From: Eoetvoesiella caeni
GTDB lineage: Bacteria > Pseudomonadota > Gammaproteobacteria > Burkholderiales > Burkholderiaceae_B
Direction: 5' to 3'
Assembly (NCBI RefSeq): GCF_003315175.1
Contig: NZ_QNRQ01000009.1
Coordinates: 62,001-126,000, forward strand
Length of the DNA stretch: 64,000 nucleotides
This document shows positions 29,033-37,833 of this stretch, one piece after another. The position numbers and the translations under genes were made by a program. The first letter of the stretch is position 1. Each line of letters starts with the position of its first letter. The notes under the pieces were generated by a model. That model was not told where the DNA came from and did not search any database. It worked only from the letters and a program-made list of their open reading frames with translations.

Positions 29033-30169
29033 TTGTCCGAGAACTTTTCACTTTGCCGTCAATTGCACGAGATCGATTCCGGGCAATGGAACCATCTGGC
29101 CGGCGACCATCCATTGCTGCGCCACGAGTTTCTTCTGGCCATGGACCAGGCCGGTTGCGCGGTGGCCAAGACCGGCTGGGCTCCGCACTATTTGCTATTG
29201 CATCGCAACGGCAAGCTTGCTGGCGCCATGCCTCTTTACCTGAAATCGCACTCGCGCGGCGAGTATGTCTTCGATACCGGCTGGGCCCGGGCCTTTATGG
29301 AGCATGGCCTGGACTACTACCCCAAGATGCTCGGCGCCATTCCCTTCACGCCAGTGCCCGGCCCGCGCCTGCTGGCCGCCAACCATACCGACCGCGTACT
29401 TCTGGCACGCCAGGCAGCGGCGCTGACGGGCCAGAACGAGCTTTCCTCGCTGCACATTCTATTTCCCTCGGACGAAGATTGCGCCGCGTTGCGCGAGGCC
29501 GGCTTCATGCTGCGCGAAAGCGTGCAATTTCATTGGCACAACCGCGGCTATGCAAGCCTTGAGGACTTCCTGGCCGAAATGAGCCAGCAAAAACGTAAAA
29601 AGCTCAAGCAGGACAGGAAAAAGGCGCAGCAAGCCGGCGTTGTTTTTCGTTGGCTGCAAGGCGATGCCATCGACGATTCCGCCCTGGCGTTTTTCTATGA
29701 ATGCTACCGCCGCACCTACTACGAGCATGGCAACGCCCCTTACCTGAACATGGAGTTCTTTACTCTATTGCGCCAAAGCATGGCCGCAAATATGGTATTG
29801 GTTCTTGCCGAACAAAACGGGCAGCCCATAGCCTGCGCCCTGAACATGCGCAGCAAAGACAGGCTGTACGGACGCTATTGGGGATCCACGCAATTTATCT
29901 CGGGCCTGCATTTTGAAACCTGCTATATGCAAGCAATCGAATATTGCATCGAGCACGGCCTGGCGGCGTTCGAGGGCGGCGCACAAGGCGAGCATAAACT
30001 GTCGCGCGGCATGCTGCCCGTCAAGACTTTCTCGGCCCACTGGATACGCGATGCGCGCTATGCGCGGGCCATTGCCGATTTTCTTGCCCAGGAGACGGCG
30101 GCCATCGACGACTATGTAGAGGCCCTTGAAGGACACAGCCCCTTCAAGGCCTGCGAACCGCCGGGGTAG
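29033..30169 (+). CDS. GNAT-family N-acetyltransferase (COG3146 type)
   Basis: This 378-aa protein of the COG3146/DUF482 group shows an N-terminal half including HPLLRHEFLLAMDQAG. A central basic segment SQQKRKKLKQDRKKAQQAG lies near residues 184-202. A C-terminal acyltransferase fold carries ALNMRSKDRLYGRYWGS and FEGGAQGEHKLSRGM. These proteins resemble FemX/aminoacyl transferases, but their substrate is not established. The start used is TTG 29033 with AGGG about eight bases upstream; no ATG or GTG fits better. It is convergent with ftrD and divergent from the CobW-like gene. Confidence 0.82.
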   Translation: MSENFSLCRQLHEIDSGQWNHLAGDHPLLRHEFLLAMDQAGCAVAKTGWAPHYLLLHRNGKLAGAMPLYLKSHSRGEYVFDTGWARAFMEHGLDYYPKMLGAIPFTPVPGPRLLAANHTDRVLLARQAAALTGQNELSSLHILFPSDEDCAALREAGFMLRESVQFHWHNRGYASLEDFLAEMSQQKRKKLKQDRKKAQQAGVVFRWLQGDAIDDSALAFFYECYRRTYYEHGNAPYLNMEFFTLLRQSMAANMVLVLAEQNGQPIACALNMRSKDRLYGRYWGSTQFISGLHFETCYMQAIEYCIEHGLAAFEGGAQGEHKLSRGMLPVKTFSAHWIRDARYARAIADFLAQETAAIDDYVEALEGHSPFKACEPPG

Positions 30170-30260
30170 CGGCCTGAATGCCCTGGACGGTGCCCGGCGG
30201 GCTACCCAGGCGGGCCCTTGCCGTTGCGGCGAAGCGGCAAGCGCCGCTTCCCTTCAACCG

Positions 30261-31682
30261 CTACCAAACCACAAAAAATAAATACCAGGCCATGCAAAAC
30301 GGCATCAGGCCCAGGGTCACGACAAAGGTGGCGGTAAGCTGTGTGCCTATGTGAGCGCGGCGCTTGCCCACGATGCGCCAGACCAGCCGCAGGCTCCAGA
30401 GCAAGGCCAGGCCCAGGATGACAAAGCGCGTACCCGTCGCCCAGAACATGGGCATGCCTTCGTTCTTGAGCAAGGTCAGCGTTGTCGCCGACAATCCGAG
30501 AAACACGCCCGCCCCCGCCGCGGGAATCAGGCCCTGGGCCAAACGGTGCATACCAGGCCGGCCGAAGCGCCCCAGCCACTTTGGCGCGCTTGCACGCTTT
30601 CCAGTTTCTTGGGCCCGTACGCCAGGCAAGAGGCAATCGGCCAGCCACAAGGCGATATACAAAGGCCCGCCCACCACAACCACCGCGCCGAAAATGAACA
30701 TCAATATACCCGCGCCATCAAGCCACGAAAAACTGTCGTTGACATCGGGGTAGTGCGTCAGGATGAACCACGGTGCGTTCTGGGCCAAGGGCCAATAAAT
30801 ATCGCGCTCTACCAGCCAGGTTGCCGCGGCCTGCTTGACTGTGACGAACCAGGGACTGGCGCTCCAGAGGAAAGCCCCGACAGCCAGCCCCATCAGCCCG
30901 AATACGATAAGCGCGGTCTGCCAATGGTCGCCCGACTCGATGTGCACGATCTCTTCTTCGGGCGAACGCGGCGTCAAGTGGATAGCACCGCGATAATCGC
31001 TGCACCGGCCGCACATATGGCAGTCGCCCGCTCCCTTCATGTTGCGCAAGGGAACCAGGGGCGCGCAATTAATGCTTTCAATGCGCCGTTCGGGATGGCG
31101 CCACGCTTCTTCGCTGACCTTGTAGTGCCATGGGGCCAGCTTGGCCAGAAGGTTGAACACCCCGTTCACCGGGCACAGGTATTTGCACCAAACCCGCTTT
31201 TTGCGGCCGTACAAATAACCGATCACCAAAGCGCCCAGGGTCGAGCCGCCCAACACGGCCAGCACCGCCCAAGGATATTGATACACACTGACCAATTGGC
31301 CGTATATGGTCGTCAATGCAAAGGCCACGAAAGGCCAGCCGCCCCAGCGTATCCATTTGGGAATGGCCTTGCCTCGCCCGTGTTCGCTGGCCCATTCGGT
31401 CAGCATGCCCTCCGGGCAGAACAGTCCGCACCAGGCGCGTCCGAACAAGGGCATGGAGACCAGGACAAACGGCCACCATATCCCCCAGAACGCAAACTGC
31501 GCCATGATGGTCAGGTTGTTGAACATCGACGCGGTGTTGTCCGGCAGCGGCATGGCCGCCGGCACGATAAGCAGGAACAGATAGAAGAAAACAATGACCC
31601 ATTGCACCTTGCGCAGCAGGGCGGCGTGATCGCGTAGAAAGTCGGCCGTTTGTCCCGCGGCCCGTTTTAATGCCATTGCCAT
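30261..31682 (-). CDS. ftrD: Polyferredoxin-like membrane protein FtrD of ferrous iron uptake
   Basis: This 473-aa membrane protein has several transmembrane segments and two cysteine-rich 4Fe-4S-type clusters. The first is CGLFCPEG with downstream CKYLCPVNG; the second is INCAPLVP with CHMCGRCSDYRG. This matches the ferredoxin-like component of the FtrABCD system described in Bordetella and Brucella, thought to accept electrons during oxidation-coupled ferrous iron transport. It is the last gene of the ftrABCD order (8 bp after ftrC) and is convergent with the acyltransferase gene. NapH/CcoG-like proteins are relatives, but the operon partners decide the call. Confidence 0.9.
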   Translation of the reverse strand: MAMALKRAAGQTADFLRDHAALLRKVQWVIVFFYLFLLIVPAAMPLPDNTASMFNNLTIMAQFAFWGIWWPFVLVSMPLFGRAWCGLFCPEGMLTEWASEHGRGKAIPKWIRWGGWPFVAFALTTIYGQLVSVYQYPWAVLAVLGGSTLGALVIGYLYGRKKRVWCKYLCPVNGVFNLLAKLAPWHYKVSEEAWRHPERRIESINCAPLVPLRNMKGAGDCHMCGRCSDYRGAIHLTPRSPEEEIVHIESGDHWQTALIVFGLMGLAVGAFLWSASPWFVTVKQAAATWLVERDIYWPLAQNAPWFILTHYPDVNDSFSWLDGAGILMFIFGAVVVVGGPLYIALWLADCLLPGVRAQETGKRASAPKWLGRFGRPGMHRLAQGLIPAAGAGVFLGLSATTLTLLKNEGMPMFWATGTRFVILGLALLWSLRLVWRIVGKRRAHIGTQLTATFVVTLGLMPFCMAWYLFFVVW

Positions 31683-31690
31683 GATGCCGT

Positions 31691-32542
31691 CTACGCCGTA
31701 ACCGTGGATCTACCGGACGCGCGGGCCTGGCGCGCATCAACCCGCCGCAGCGCGAACAGCACAATGGCCCAATACGCCAGCCAGGCCAGCAACTGCGACA
31801 GCGCCGGATACGCCCTGTAGCCCGCAAAATTGGCCAGTATCTGGCCCAGGCCATGGCTGGCATCAAGCAGCCACGAGCTGTCCCAGATGGGATCCACAAG
31901 GGTCGGCAGCACCTCGAGCGAGATCAAGTGATCGGTGCCATTGACCAGCAAAGCCCCCGCCAGCAATAGCAACAACACCTCGGTAAGCTGGAAAAAGCGG
32001 CGCCATGTTATTAGCTTTCCGCCCAACTGCAGCAACCAGAAAGTGGCCAGCGCCGCGACAAATCCCAGCACGCCCGCCATGGCCAGGCTCCAGGCCTGGC
32101 CGCTGGTTTCGCCCGAGGCGATCATGCCGTAAAGGAATACCACCGTCTCGCTGCCTTCGCGCGCAACCGCGATCATGACCAATACCAGCAGACCCCACCA
32201 ATTGGACCGCCGTATCTGTTGGCTGGCGCCGCTTTCGAGTTCACGCTTGAGCGACCGGCCATGTTGCCGCATCCACAGCACCATCTGTACCACCAGCCCG
32301 CATGCAGCCAGCGCCATGATGGCCTGGAACCATTCCTGGCCCTCGTCTGAAAGCCAGGAGGAGACACCCAGCAGCACCAAGGCCAGCGCCGCGGCCAGCC
32401 CCAAGCCAGCCACTACGCCGCCCCAAAGCCAGCGCAGCCCCTGCCGCCCTTCGGGCGATGTACTCAACCAACTATATAAAATACCGACGACAAGCAGTGC
32501 CTCTACACTTTCTCGCCAGACAATGAATGCCACTTGTTCCAT
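31691..32542 (-). CDS. ftrC: FTR1-family high-affinity iron permease FtrC
   Basis: This 283-aa inner-membrane protein has about seven membrane segments. It carries two REXXE iron motifs: RESVE at residues 10-14 and REGSE at 128-132. Glutamates in these motifs carry iron in yeast Ftr1p and EfeU. It is preceded by ftrB (13-bp spacing) and followed by ftrD (8-bp spacing), forming the permease of a four-gene ferrous iron importer that works at acidic or micro-oxic conditions. Confidence 0.95.
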   Translation of the reverse strand: MEQVAFIVWRESVEALLVVGILYSWLSTSPEGRQGLRWLWGGVVAGLGLAAALALVLLGVSSWLSDEGQEWFQAIMALAACGLVVQMVLWMRQHGRSLKRELESGASQQIRRSNWWGLLVLVMIAVAREGSETVVFLYGMIASGETSGQAWSLAMAGVLGFVAALATFWLLQLGGKLITWRRFFQLTEVLLLLLAGALLVNGTDHLISLEVLPTLVDPIWDSSWLLDASHGLGQILANFAGYRAYPALSQLLAWLAYWAIVLFALRRVDARQARASGRSTVTA

Positions 32543-32555
32543 GATGCTTTACGCC

Positions 32556-32897
32556 CTATTTGTCGAGAACGACCAGGGTGCCTTTAGTGTCTTGATGAAA
32601 ATCATCGAAAAACGGGTATTGTCCCGGCCGGGATATCTTGATGACGACAAACGACGTCACCCCCGGGCCAAGCACCTTTTCCTTGCGTAACGGCAGGCTT
32701 TCGAACTCTACAGGCTCGTTGCTTTCATTGACCAGGATCAGCTTGAACCGGCCCGCCGGCACTTCAAGCCTTTCCGGCTCGAATGAACCGCCCTGCTTGA
32801 AGGTCAGCGTATAGGTCGGCAGTTCATCGGCCTGGGCAAGCCCGCCCCCGCCCAGTGCAAGGCTCAACGCAAGCAGCGCGCATTTGACCCAACGCAT
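32556..32897 (-). CDS. ftrB: Periplasmic cupredoxin-like protein FtrB
   Basis: This 113-aa protein has an N-terminal signal peptide (MRWVKCALLALSLALGGGG, cut near AQA-DEL). A cupredoxin-like beta sandwich follows, similar to the EfeO N-terminal domain. In FtrABCD, FtrB is proposed to oxidise ferrous iron, or pass electrons, before the Ftr1-type permease. It starts 2 bp after the ftrA stop, so the two are translationally linked. Family members are about 110 aa, so it is full length. Confidence 0.9.
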   Translation of the reverse strand: MRWVKCALLALSLALGGGGLAQADELPTYTLTFKQGGSFEPERLEVPAGRFKLILVNESNEPVEFESLPLRKEKVLGPGVTSFVVIKISRPGQYPFFDDFHQDTKGTLVVLDK

Positions 32898-32899
32898 TG

Positions 32900-33439
32900 T
32901 CAGTACCCACCCTTCTTGCCCGTGCCGGCGTACACGAACTCGTAATCCAGCGTGAACGGCGCAAACCAGGCACTCACACCGGTTTCTTTATCCACATGGC
33001 GGCCAAAATGGCTCATTGCATTTGCACTGGGAGGCGCCACGGAAAACGTCAGCTTGTATTTGCCCGGTCCGTCGAGCTTGACGTTGTCGCCATAGTGCGG
33101 CCCATCGTTGGCCACCATGGGCATCAAATTGCCTTTGATCACTTTGTCGCTGCCGATTTTCTGCAACTGATAATCCACAACCAGATACGGCGCCCATGCG
33201 CCCTCGGGCAGGCCGTTGGGATTATCGGCCAGCGCATGGATATCGGCCTCGAGATGAATGTCGGAATCCTTGGCGGCCCGCATCATTCCGGGCGGATCCA
33301 TTTCAACAGGCTGCAAGTAGACGGCCGCCACTTCAAGACCGCCGCGTTCGGAAGGCTTGCCTATGGGGTATTCGGCCGCGACCGCCGATACCGTTATACC
33401 CAGACCCAACAGCGCCGATACAAGCAAGCGTTTCATCAT
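32900..33439 (-). CDS. ftrA: Periplasmic P19-type iron/copper-binding protein FtrA
   Basis: This 179-aa protein has a signal peptide (MMKRLLVSALLGLGITVSAVAA) and a Tp34/P19 domain. That domain shows HLEADIHA, the methionine/histidine-containing segment GNLMPMVANDGPHYGDN, and MSHFGRH. P19 homologues dimerise and bind copper and iron in the periplasm, delivering iron to the Ftr1-type permease. It is the first gene of the operon. GAGG lies upstream of ATG 33439. A candidate Fur box sits about 100 bp upstream. Confidence 0.93.
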   Translation of the reverse strand: MMKRLLVSALLGLGITVSAVAAEYPIGKPSERGGLEVAAVYLQPVEMDPPGMMRAAKDSDIHLEADIHALADNPNGLPEGAWAPYLVVDYQLQKIGSDKVIKGNLMPMVANDGPHYGDNVKLDGPGKYKLTFSVAPPSANAMSHFGRHVDKETGVSAWFAPFTLDYEFVYAGTGKKGGY

Positions 33440-33542
33440 GTTCTACATACCTCGGAAAAATGGATACCGGCCGCAAAGCCACTTCAAGCGCATCAGTCGA
33501 CGCGTATTTGCTAAGTTTATTGCATTAAAAAAATGCAAACAA

Positions 33543-33560
33543 GATTTATTCTCATTAATC
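33543..33560 (-). promoter_or_regulatory. Candidate Fur box upstream of ftrABCD
   Basis: On the minus strand the site reads GATTAATGAGAATAAATC. It has AAT-GA-AAT spacing like the Fur consensus GATAATGATAATCATTATC and is nearly palindromic at its ends. It lies 104-121 bp upstream of the ftrA start in an AT-rich region. The match is by eye and not scored. Confidence 0.5.
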
Positions 33561-33651
33561 CTATCATGTCCAGCTAACACGTTGCTGAACGTCTGCAAAG
33601 CCAATGGCTTGCTATGTCCGCTTTTTCCGTCGGGCCGGAACAGCAACGAAA

Positions 33652-33681
33652 ACGGCCTTGAAATCGTGGATTCAAGGCCGT
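33652..33681 (-). terminator. Intrinsic terminator downstream of phaR
   Basis: ACGGCCTTGAA and TTCAAGGCCGT form a perfect 11-bp stem around an 8-nt loop. On the minus strand it is followed by TTTTCGTT. It lies 55 bp past the phaR stop. On the plus strand it is followed by AATAAAA, so it acts mainly leftward. Confidence 0.8.
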
Positions 33682-33736
33682 AATAAAACTGAAAACCAGT
33701 CGTTGCATGCGTAATTCCAGCTACTGCAAGCCCGCT

Positions 33737-34303
33737 TTATTTCTTGGAGTCCTTGGAAGAGCTTGGGTTAAAAGGAAAAGCGGAAAACATCGATTGGGTT
33801 TGATCCTGCATTTGGTTCTGCATCTGGACAAACAGATTTTTGCTTTGATCGACGTAGTTATTCATCATGTTTTGCAGCATGGGGGCCTGGACATTCATGA
33901 ATTGAGCCCAGGTTTCGGGACCGTACTGGGGCCCGCCGTATGCGCCCTTGGACTGTTCGACCATGCGGTCCTGGATCTCCATGAAGGCTGCGATGTTTTT
34001 CTCGAGAAACGCGCCCATGACTCCTTGCATGGAATGCCCATAAAAGCGAATGATCTGGGCCAAAGCCACGGACGAAAACATGGGCAGCCCGCCGCCCTCT
34101 TCTTCGAGGATGATCTGCAAAAGGATGCTGCGGGTAAGGTCGTCGCCCGACTTGGCATCGACCACCTGGAAATCCTGATTGTCCAGCACCAATTGCCTGA
34201 CGTCGGCCAAGGTAATGTAGGCACTGGTTTCAGTATCGTATAAGCGGCGATTGGGGTATTTTTTAATTAACCGGGCCGCTACGGGGGTTGGAGCTTGGGT
34301 CAT
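33737..34303 (-). CDS. phaR: Polyhydroxyalkanoate synthesis repressor PhaR
   Basis: This 188-aa protein has the PHB/PHA accumulation regulator DNA-binding domain near the N-terminus: IKKYPNRRLYDTETSAYITL at about residues 13-32. A PHB_acc domain follows (FGSMLQN-like helices, here FYGHSMQGVMGAFLEKNIAAF), then a Gln/Met-rich tail. PhaR senses PHA granules and represses phasin and other pha genes. It lies 122 bp downstream of phaB on the same strand, ends with a terminator, and completes a phaC-phaB-phaR run. Confidence 0.96.
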   Translation of the reverse strand: MTQAPTPVAARLIKKYPNRRLYDTETSAYITLADVRQLVLDNQDFQVVDAKSGDDLTRSILLQIILEEEGGGLPMFSSVALAQIIRFYGHSMQGVMGAFLEKNIAAFMEIQDRMVEQSKGAYGGPQYGPETWAQFMNVQAPMLQNMMNNYVDQSKNLFVQMQNQMQDQTQSMFSAFPFNPSSSKDSKK

Positions 34304-34425
34304 GAGTTTGATCTGGAACGTAATGAAACACTATAAACGATTAAGTACAATTGGCAATAGGCACGGCTGAACGGAATTATCGCGAACGCCGTCAGCCATG
34401 CCCGTGTATAAAAACCGCAACGCGG

Positions 34426-35163
34426 CTAGCCCATATGCAAGCCGCCATTGAGCGAGAAGTCGGCACCGGTCGCGAAACCGGAGTCGTCCGAGGCCAGCCA
34501 TGCCACCATGGCACCGATTTCTTCAGGGGTGCCCAGCCGCTTGACCGGAATCGTCGCGACGATTTTCTCGAGGACGTCGGGTCGAATGGCCCGCACCATG
34601 TCGGTACCTATATAGCCCGGCGAAATAGTATTGACCGTTACCCCCTTGCTGGCGACCTCTTGCGCCAATGCCATCGTGAAACCGTGTATGCCGGCTTTGG
34701 CCGTTGAATAATTGGTTTGCCCGAACTGCCCTTTTTGCCCATTGACGGAACTGATATTGACGATGCGCCCCCATTGGCGGTCGGTCATTCCGTCGATGAC
34801 TTGCTTGGTGACGTTGAACAGGCTGTTAAGGTTGGTGTCCATGACGGCACGCCAGTCCTCGAGGGTCATTTTGCGGAACACGCCGTCCCGCGTTATGCCC
34901 GCGTTATTAACCAGGACATCGACTTGCCCGAGCTCGCGCTTGACCTTTTCGAACGCGGCGACCGTGGAATCCCAGTCGGACACATTGCCTACCGAAACGT
35001 GGAATTTATAGCCCAGCGCAGCCTGGTCGTCCAGCCACTGTTGAAAATCGCGACTGGGCCCGCAGCCGGCTACGACTGTGTACCCTTCTTTAGCCAGGCG
35101 TTGACATATCGATGTGCCGATGCCCCCCATCCCGCCCGTCACATAAGCCAATTTTCCACTCAT
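34426..35163 (-). CDS. phaB: Acetoacetyl-CoA reductase
   Basis: This 245-aa SDR-family enzyme starts at ATG 35163 (MSGKLAYVTGGMGGIG) with AGGAGA upstream; the longer frame to 35217 is unlikely. It has the cofactor motif TGGMGGIG, INISSVNGQKGQFGQTNYSTAK with the catalytic serine and YxxxK, and ends FSLNGGLHMG, as PhaB proteins do. It reduces acetoacetyl-CoA to (R)-3-hydroxybutyryl-CoA with NADPH, supplying PhaC. It follows phaC by 153 bp. No phaA thiolase lies beside it, so the thiolase must be elsewhere. Confidence 0.95.
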   Translation of the reverse strand: MSGKLAYVTGGMGGIGTSICQRLAKEGYTVVAGCGPSRDFQQWLDDQAALGYKFHVSVGNVSDWDSTVAAFEKVKRELGQVDVLVNNAGITRDGVFRKMTLEDWRAVMDTNLNSLFNVTKQVIDGMTDRQWGRIVNISSVNGQKGQFGQTNYSTAKAGIHGFTMALAQEVASKGVTVNTISPGYIGTDMVRAIRPDVLEKIVATIPVKRLGTPEEIGAMVAWLASDDSGFATGADFSLNGGLHMG

Positions 35164-35316
35164 TTTAATTCTCCTCGACTGGGTTGCTGCTTGGTGCTTG
35201 CATCCTGCTGCTTGCACTTGGCGAAACTGCTTGTACCTTGATACTGCGGCGTTTCGATTATCGCCCCACGCGCCTCCTGTAGTGTTGAAAACCGTTATCT
35301 CGTTGTACGTATACCG

Positions 35317-36951
35317 TTATACCGCCCGCACCTTGACATAGCGGCCGGGCGCGGGCTCGATAGGCGTGTGCCGCGCGTTGCCAAGCTTTGCGACAGCGCG
35401 CCGGCGTTCGCCCGAGTGCGTTGCCAGCCATTCGGCCCAGTCCGGCCACCAGCTGCCGGCGTGCTGCGTGGCGCTTTCAAGCCAGGCTTCGGGGTCGCCG
35501 GGCAATTTGCCCGGACGGCTTGTTCCTTGACCGGCCCAGTAATGCCGCCGGCCCTTGGAAGGCGGGTTGATGACTCCGGCAATATGGCCCGAAGCGCCCA
35601 GCACGAAGCGCGTAGGCCCGCGCAGGATCTCGGTGGAGGCATAGGCCGCATGCCACGGAACAATATGATCTTCGCGCGACCCGTACAGATAGGTGGGCAT
35701 GGTCAGCGCGGTCAAGTCCAGTGCATGCCCGTCGACCTTGATTCGGCCTGGAACCTTCAGGTTGTTTTCGAGATAGGTATTGCGAAAGTACCAGGTAAAG
35801 AATGGCCCGGGTAAATTGGTTCCGTCCGAATTCCAGAACAACAGGTCGAAAGCCGGCGGCGACTGCCCCTGCAGATAATTGCCCACGACGTAATTCCAGA
35901 CCAGCTCGCTGGGGCGCAAGAAAGAAAAGGTGGTGGCCAGTTCGCGGCCCGACATCAGCCCGCCGTGTCCCAGTTGGCGTTCACGGGCCTGAGCGTGCGT
36001 CTCGTCGACAAAGACGTCAAGCACTCCGGTTTCTTCGAAGTCCAACAGGGTGGTAAGCAAGGTCAGCGATTCGACCGGATGGTCGCCCCGGGCGTGGGCC
36101 AAAGCCAGCGCCGACGCCAGCAAAGTGCCGCCGACGCAAAAGCCCAGGGCATTGATGCGTTCATGGCGCGAGATGTCCTGCACCACCTGCACCGCGGCCA
36201 GGACGCCTTCTTGCAAATAGTCTTCCCAGGTAGCCGTATCGATGCCGTCGGTATCGGAAGCCAGGGGATTGCGCCATGAAACGAGAAAGACGCTGAACCC
36301 CTGTTCAACCGCGTGCCGCACAAAAGAATTTTCGGGCTGGAGGTCAAGCACGTAGAACTTGTTGATGCAGGGCGGAACAATAAGCAGCGGCCGCTTGTAC
36401 ACCTGGGTGGTCAGGGGCGCGTACTGAATGACCTGCATGAGGCGGTTTTCAAAGACCACCTGACCGCTGGAAATGCCGACGTTCCCGCCCAGCTCGAATC
36501 CGGACTCGTCGGTTTGCGAAATATGTCCTTTTTCTAAATCGGCCAACAGGTTCTGGACTCCCAGTTTAAGGGACTGCCCGTTGGTCTCCAGCATAAGACG
36601 CTGCGCTTCGGGGTTGGTGGCAAGGAAATTGGATGGCGATACGGCCTCGATCCATTGCATGACCGAAAACCGTAACCTGTCCCGTAGCGGTTCGGACAAT
36701 TGCGCGGCCTCTACCATTTGCTGCATTGCCCTAGCGGAAAGCACGTATGCGTGCGCGTTGAGCAGATAATTGGAACTGGTCGCCCAGCCGGGCGCCTTGA
36801 AGCGCCTGTCTGCGGGTGGTGCCAGCGAACCGCGCTGGGCCTGTTCTAGTACGCCTGACCAGTCTCTGGAAAACTCGGCCTGGATTTCGGCCAGCTTGTC
36901 TGGAGCCACACTGACGGGAATGGGCCATTCGGCCTGAAATGAAGCAGTCAT
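35317..36951 (-). CDS. phaC: Class I polyhydroxyalkanoate synthase
   Basis: This 544-aa enzyme starts at ATG 36951 (MTASFQAEWPIPVS); the frame continues 21 codons upstream without support. It has the N-terminal PhaC domain and then the lipase-like box GFCVGGTL with the catalytic cysteine near residue 290. The other catalytic residues are the aspartate in GSREDHIVPW and the histidine in GASGHIAGVINPP. It polymerises (R)-3-hydroxyacyl-CoA to PHA on intracellular granules. Length and absence of a PhaE partner fit class I. It is followed by phaB and phaR. Confidence 0.96.
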   Translation of the reverse strand: MTASFQAEWPIPVSVAPDKLAEIQAEFSRDWSGVLEQAQRGSLAPPADRRFKAPGWATSSNYLLNAHAYVLSARAMQQMVEAAQLSEPLRDRLRFSVMQWIEAVSPSNFLATNPEAQRLMLETNGQSLKLGVQNLLADLEKGHISQTDESGFELGGNVGISSGQVVFENRLMQVIQYAPLTTQVYKRPLLIVPPCINKFYVLDLQPENSFVRHAVEQGFSVFLVSWRNPLASDTDGIDTATWEDYLQEGVLAAVQVVQDISRHERINALGFCVGGTLLASALALAHARGDHPVESLTLLTTLLDFEETGVLDVFVDETHAQARERQLGHGGLMSGRELATTFSFLRPSELVWNYVVGNYLQGQSPPAFDLLFWNSDGTNLPGPFFTWYFRNTYLENNLKVPGRIKVDGHALDLTALTMPTYLYGSREDHIVPWHAAYASTEILRGPTRFVLGASGHIAGVINPPSKGRRHYWAGQGTSRPGKLPGDPEAWLESATQHAGSWWPDWAEWLATHSGERRRAVAKLGNARHTPIEPAPGRYVKVRAV

Positions 36952-37077
36952 GCGACACCTATGCTTTTTATAAACCTTTAGACTCATGTTGCGGATGATT
37001 TGCAACACTGTCAATCAGGGTAAGCAGCTAGGCTCGGTCAAACGGCGTAGCCGCGGCCCGGCCCGCGAGCATGAGGA

Positions 37078-37833
37078 TCAGCCGCGCTCCAGCCACGCCA
37101 CAGTGGCCATGCGTCCGCTGGAGGCATCGCGCCGGTATGAATAAAACAAGTCGGCTTGCGCATAAGAACAATAGCCGCTGGCCTGTATGTCGTCGACGCC
37201 GGCCATGCGCAATCTGTATGAGGCCAGCCCCGACAGGTCGGCCAGCCATTTGCCCTCTTTACCGCCCGGCGCAAAGAATTCCTGGCACCGGGGATCGGCC
37301 TGAACAAAGGCCTGCAACACATCGGCCCCCACTTCGAAATGCGGCTGGCCTATCGCCGGGCCTATCCAGGCGCGCCAGGCCGACGCGCCCGAATGCTTTT
37401 GACGCAGTTGCTCGAGCGTGTTCTCGAGCACGCCCGCCGCCAGCCCGCGCCAGCCGGCATGCGCAACGCCCAGCGCTACGCCATCCACGTCGCCGATCAC
37501 CACGGGCAGGCAGTCGGCCGTCATGATGGCCAGCACCCGGTTGGGCATGGTAGTCACCGCGGCATCGGCGCGGGGGCATGGCCCGCCGTCGCCGGGCATA
37601 TCCGCATCGAAAACCTGGACTCCGTGCACCTGCTCCAGCCACGCTGGCTCGGTCGGCAGCAAGGCGGCAAGGCGGCGCCGGTTTTCATCGACATTGGCAA
37701 CGTCGTCGCGCACATGGCGCGCAAGATTCAGCGACGCCAGAGCACCGCTGCTTACACCGCCCGAACGCGTCGTGCAAAAATAGCGCACGCCTTTCCAGGC
37801 AGCGCCGGTCACACATTCAAGCGGCTTGCTCAT
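37078..37833 (-). CDS. pgeF: Peptidoglycan editing factor PgeF (YfiH/laccase-domain)
   Basis: This 251-aa protein of the multicopper polyphenol oxidase-like/YfiH family has a zinc-binding site with MTADCLPVVIGD and VAHAGWRGLAAGV. These contain the conserved cysteine and histidine. In E. coli PgeF corrects mis-inserted L-serine at the peptidoglycan stem, though purine nucleoside phosphorylase activity is also reported for the family. Its start overlaps the rluD stop by 4 bp, matching the common rluD-pgeF pair. Confidence 0.92.
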   Translation of the reverse strand: MSKPLECVTGAAWKGVRYFCTTRSGGVSSGALASLNLARHVRDDVANVDENRRRLAALLPTEPAWLEQVHGVQVFDADMPGDGGPCPRADAAVTTMPNRVLAIMTADCLPVVIGDVDGVALGVAHAGWRGLAAGVLENTLEQLRQKHSGASAWRAWIGPAIGQPHFEVGADVLQAFVQADPRCQEFFAPGGKEGKWLADLSGLASYRLRMAGVDDIQASGYCSYAQADLFYSYRRDASSGRMATVAWLERG

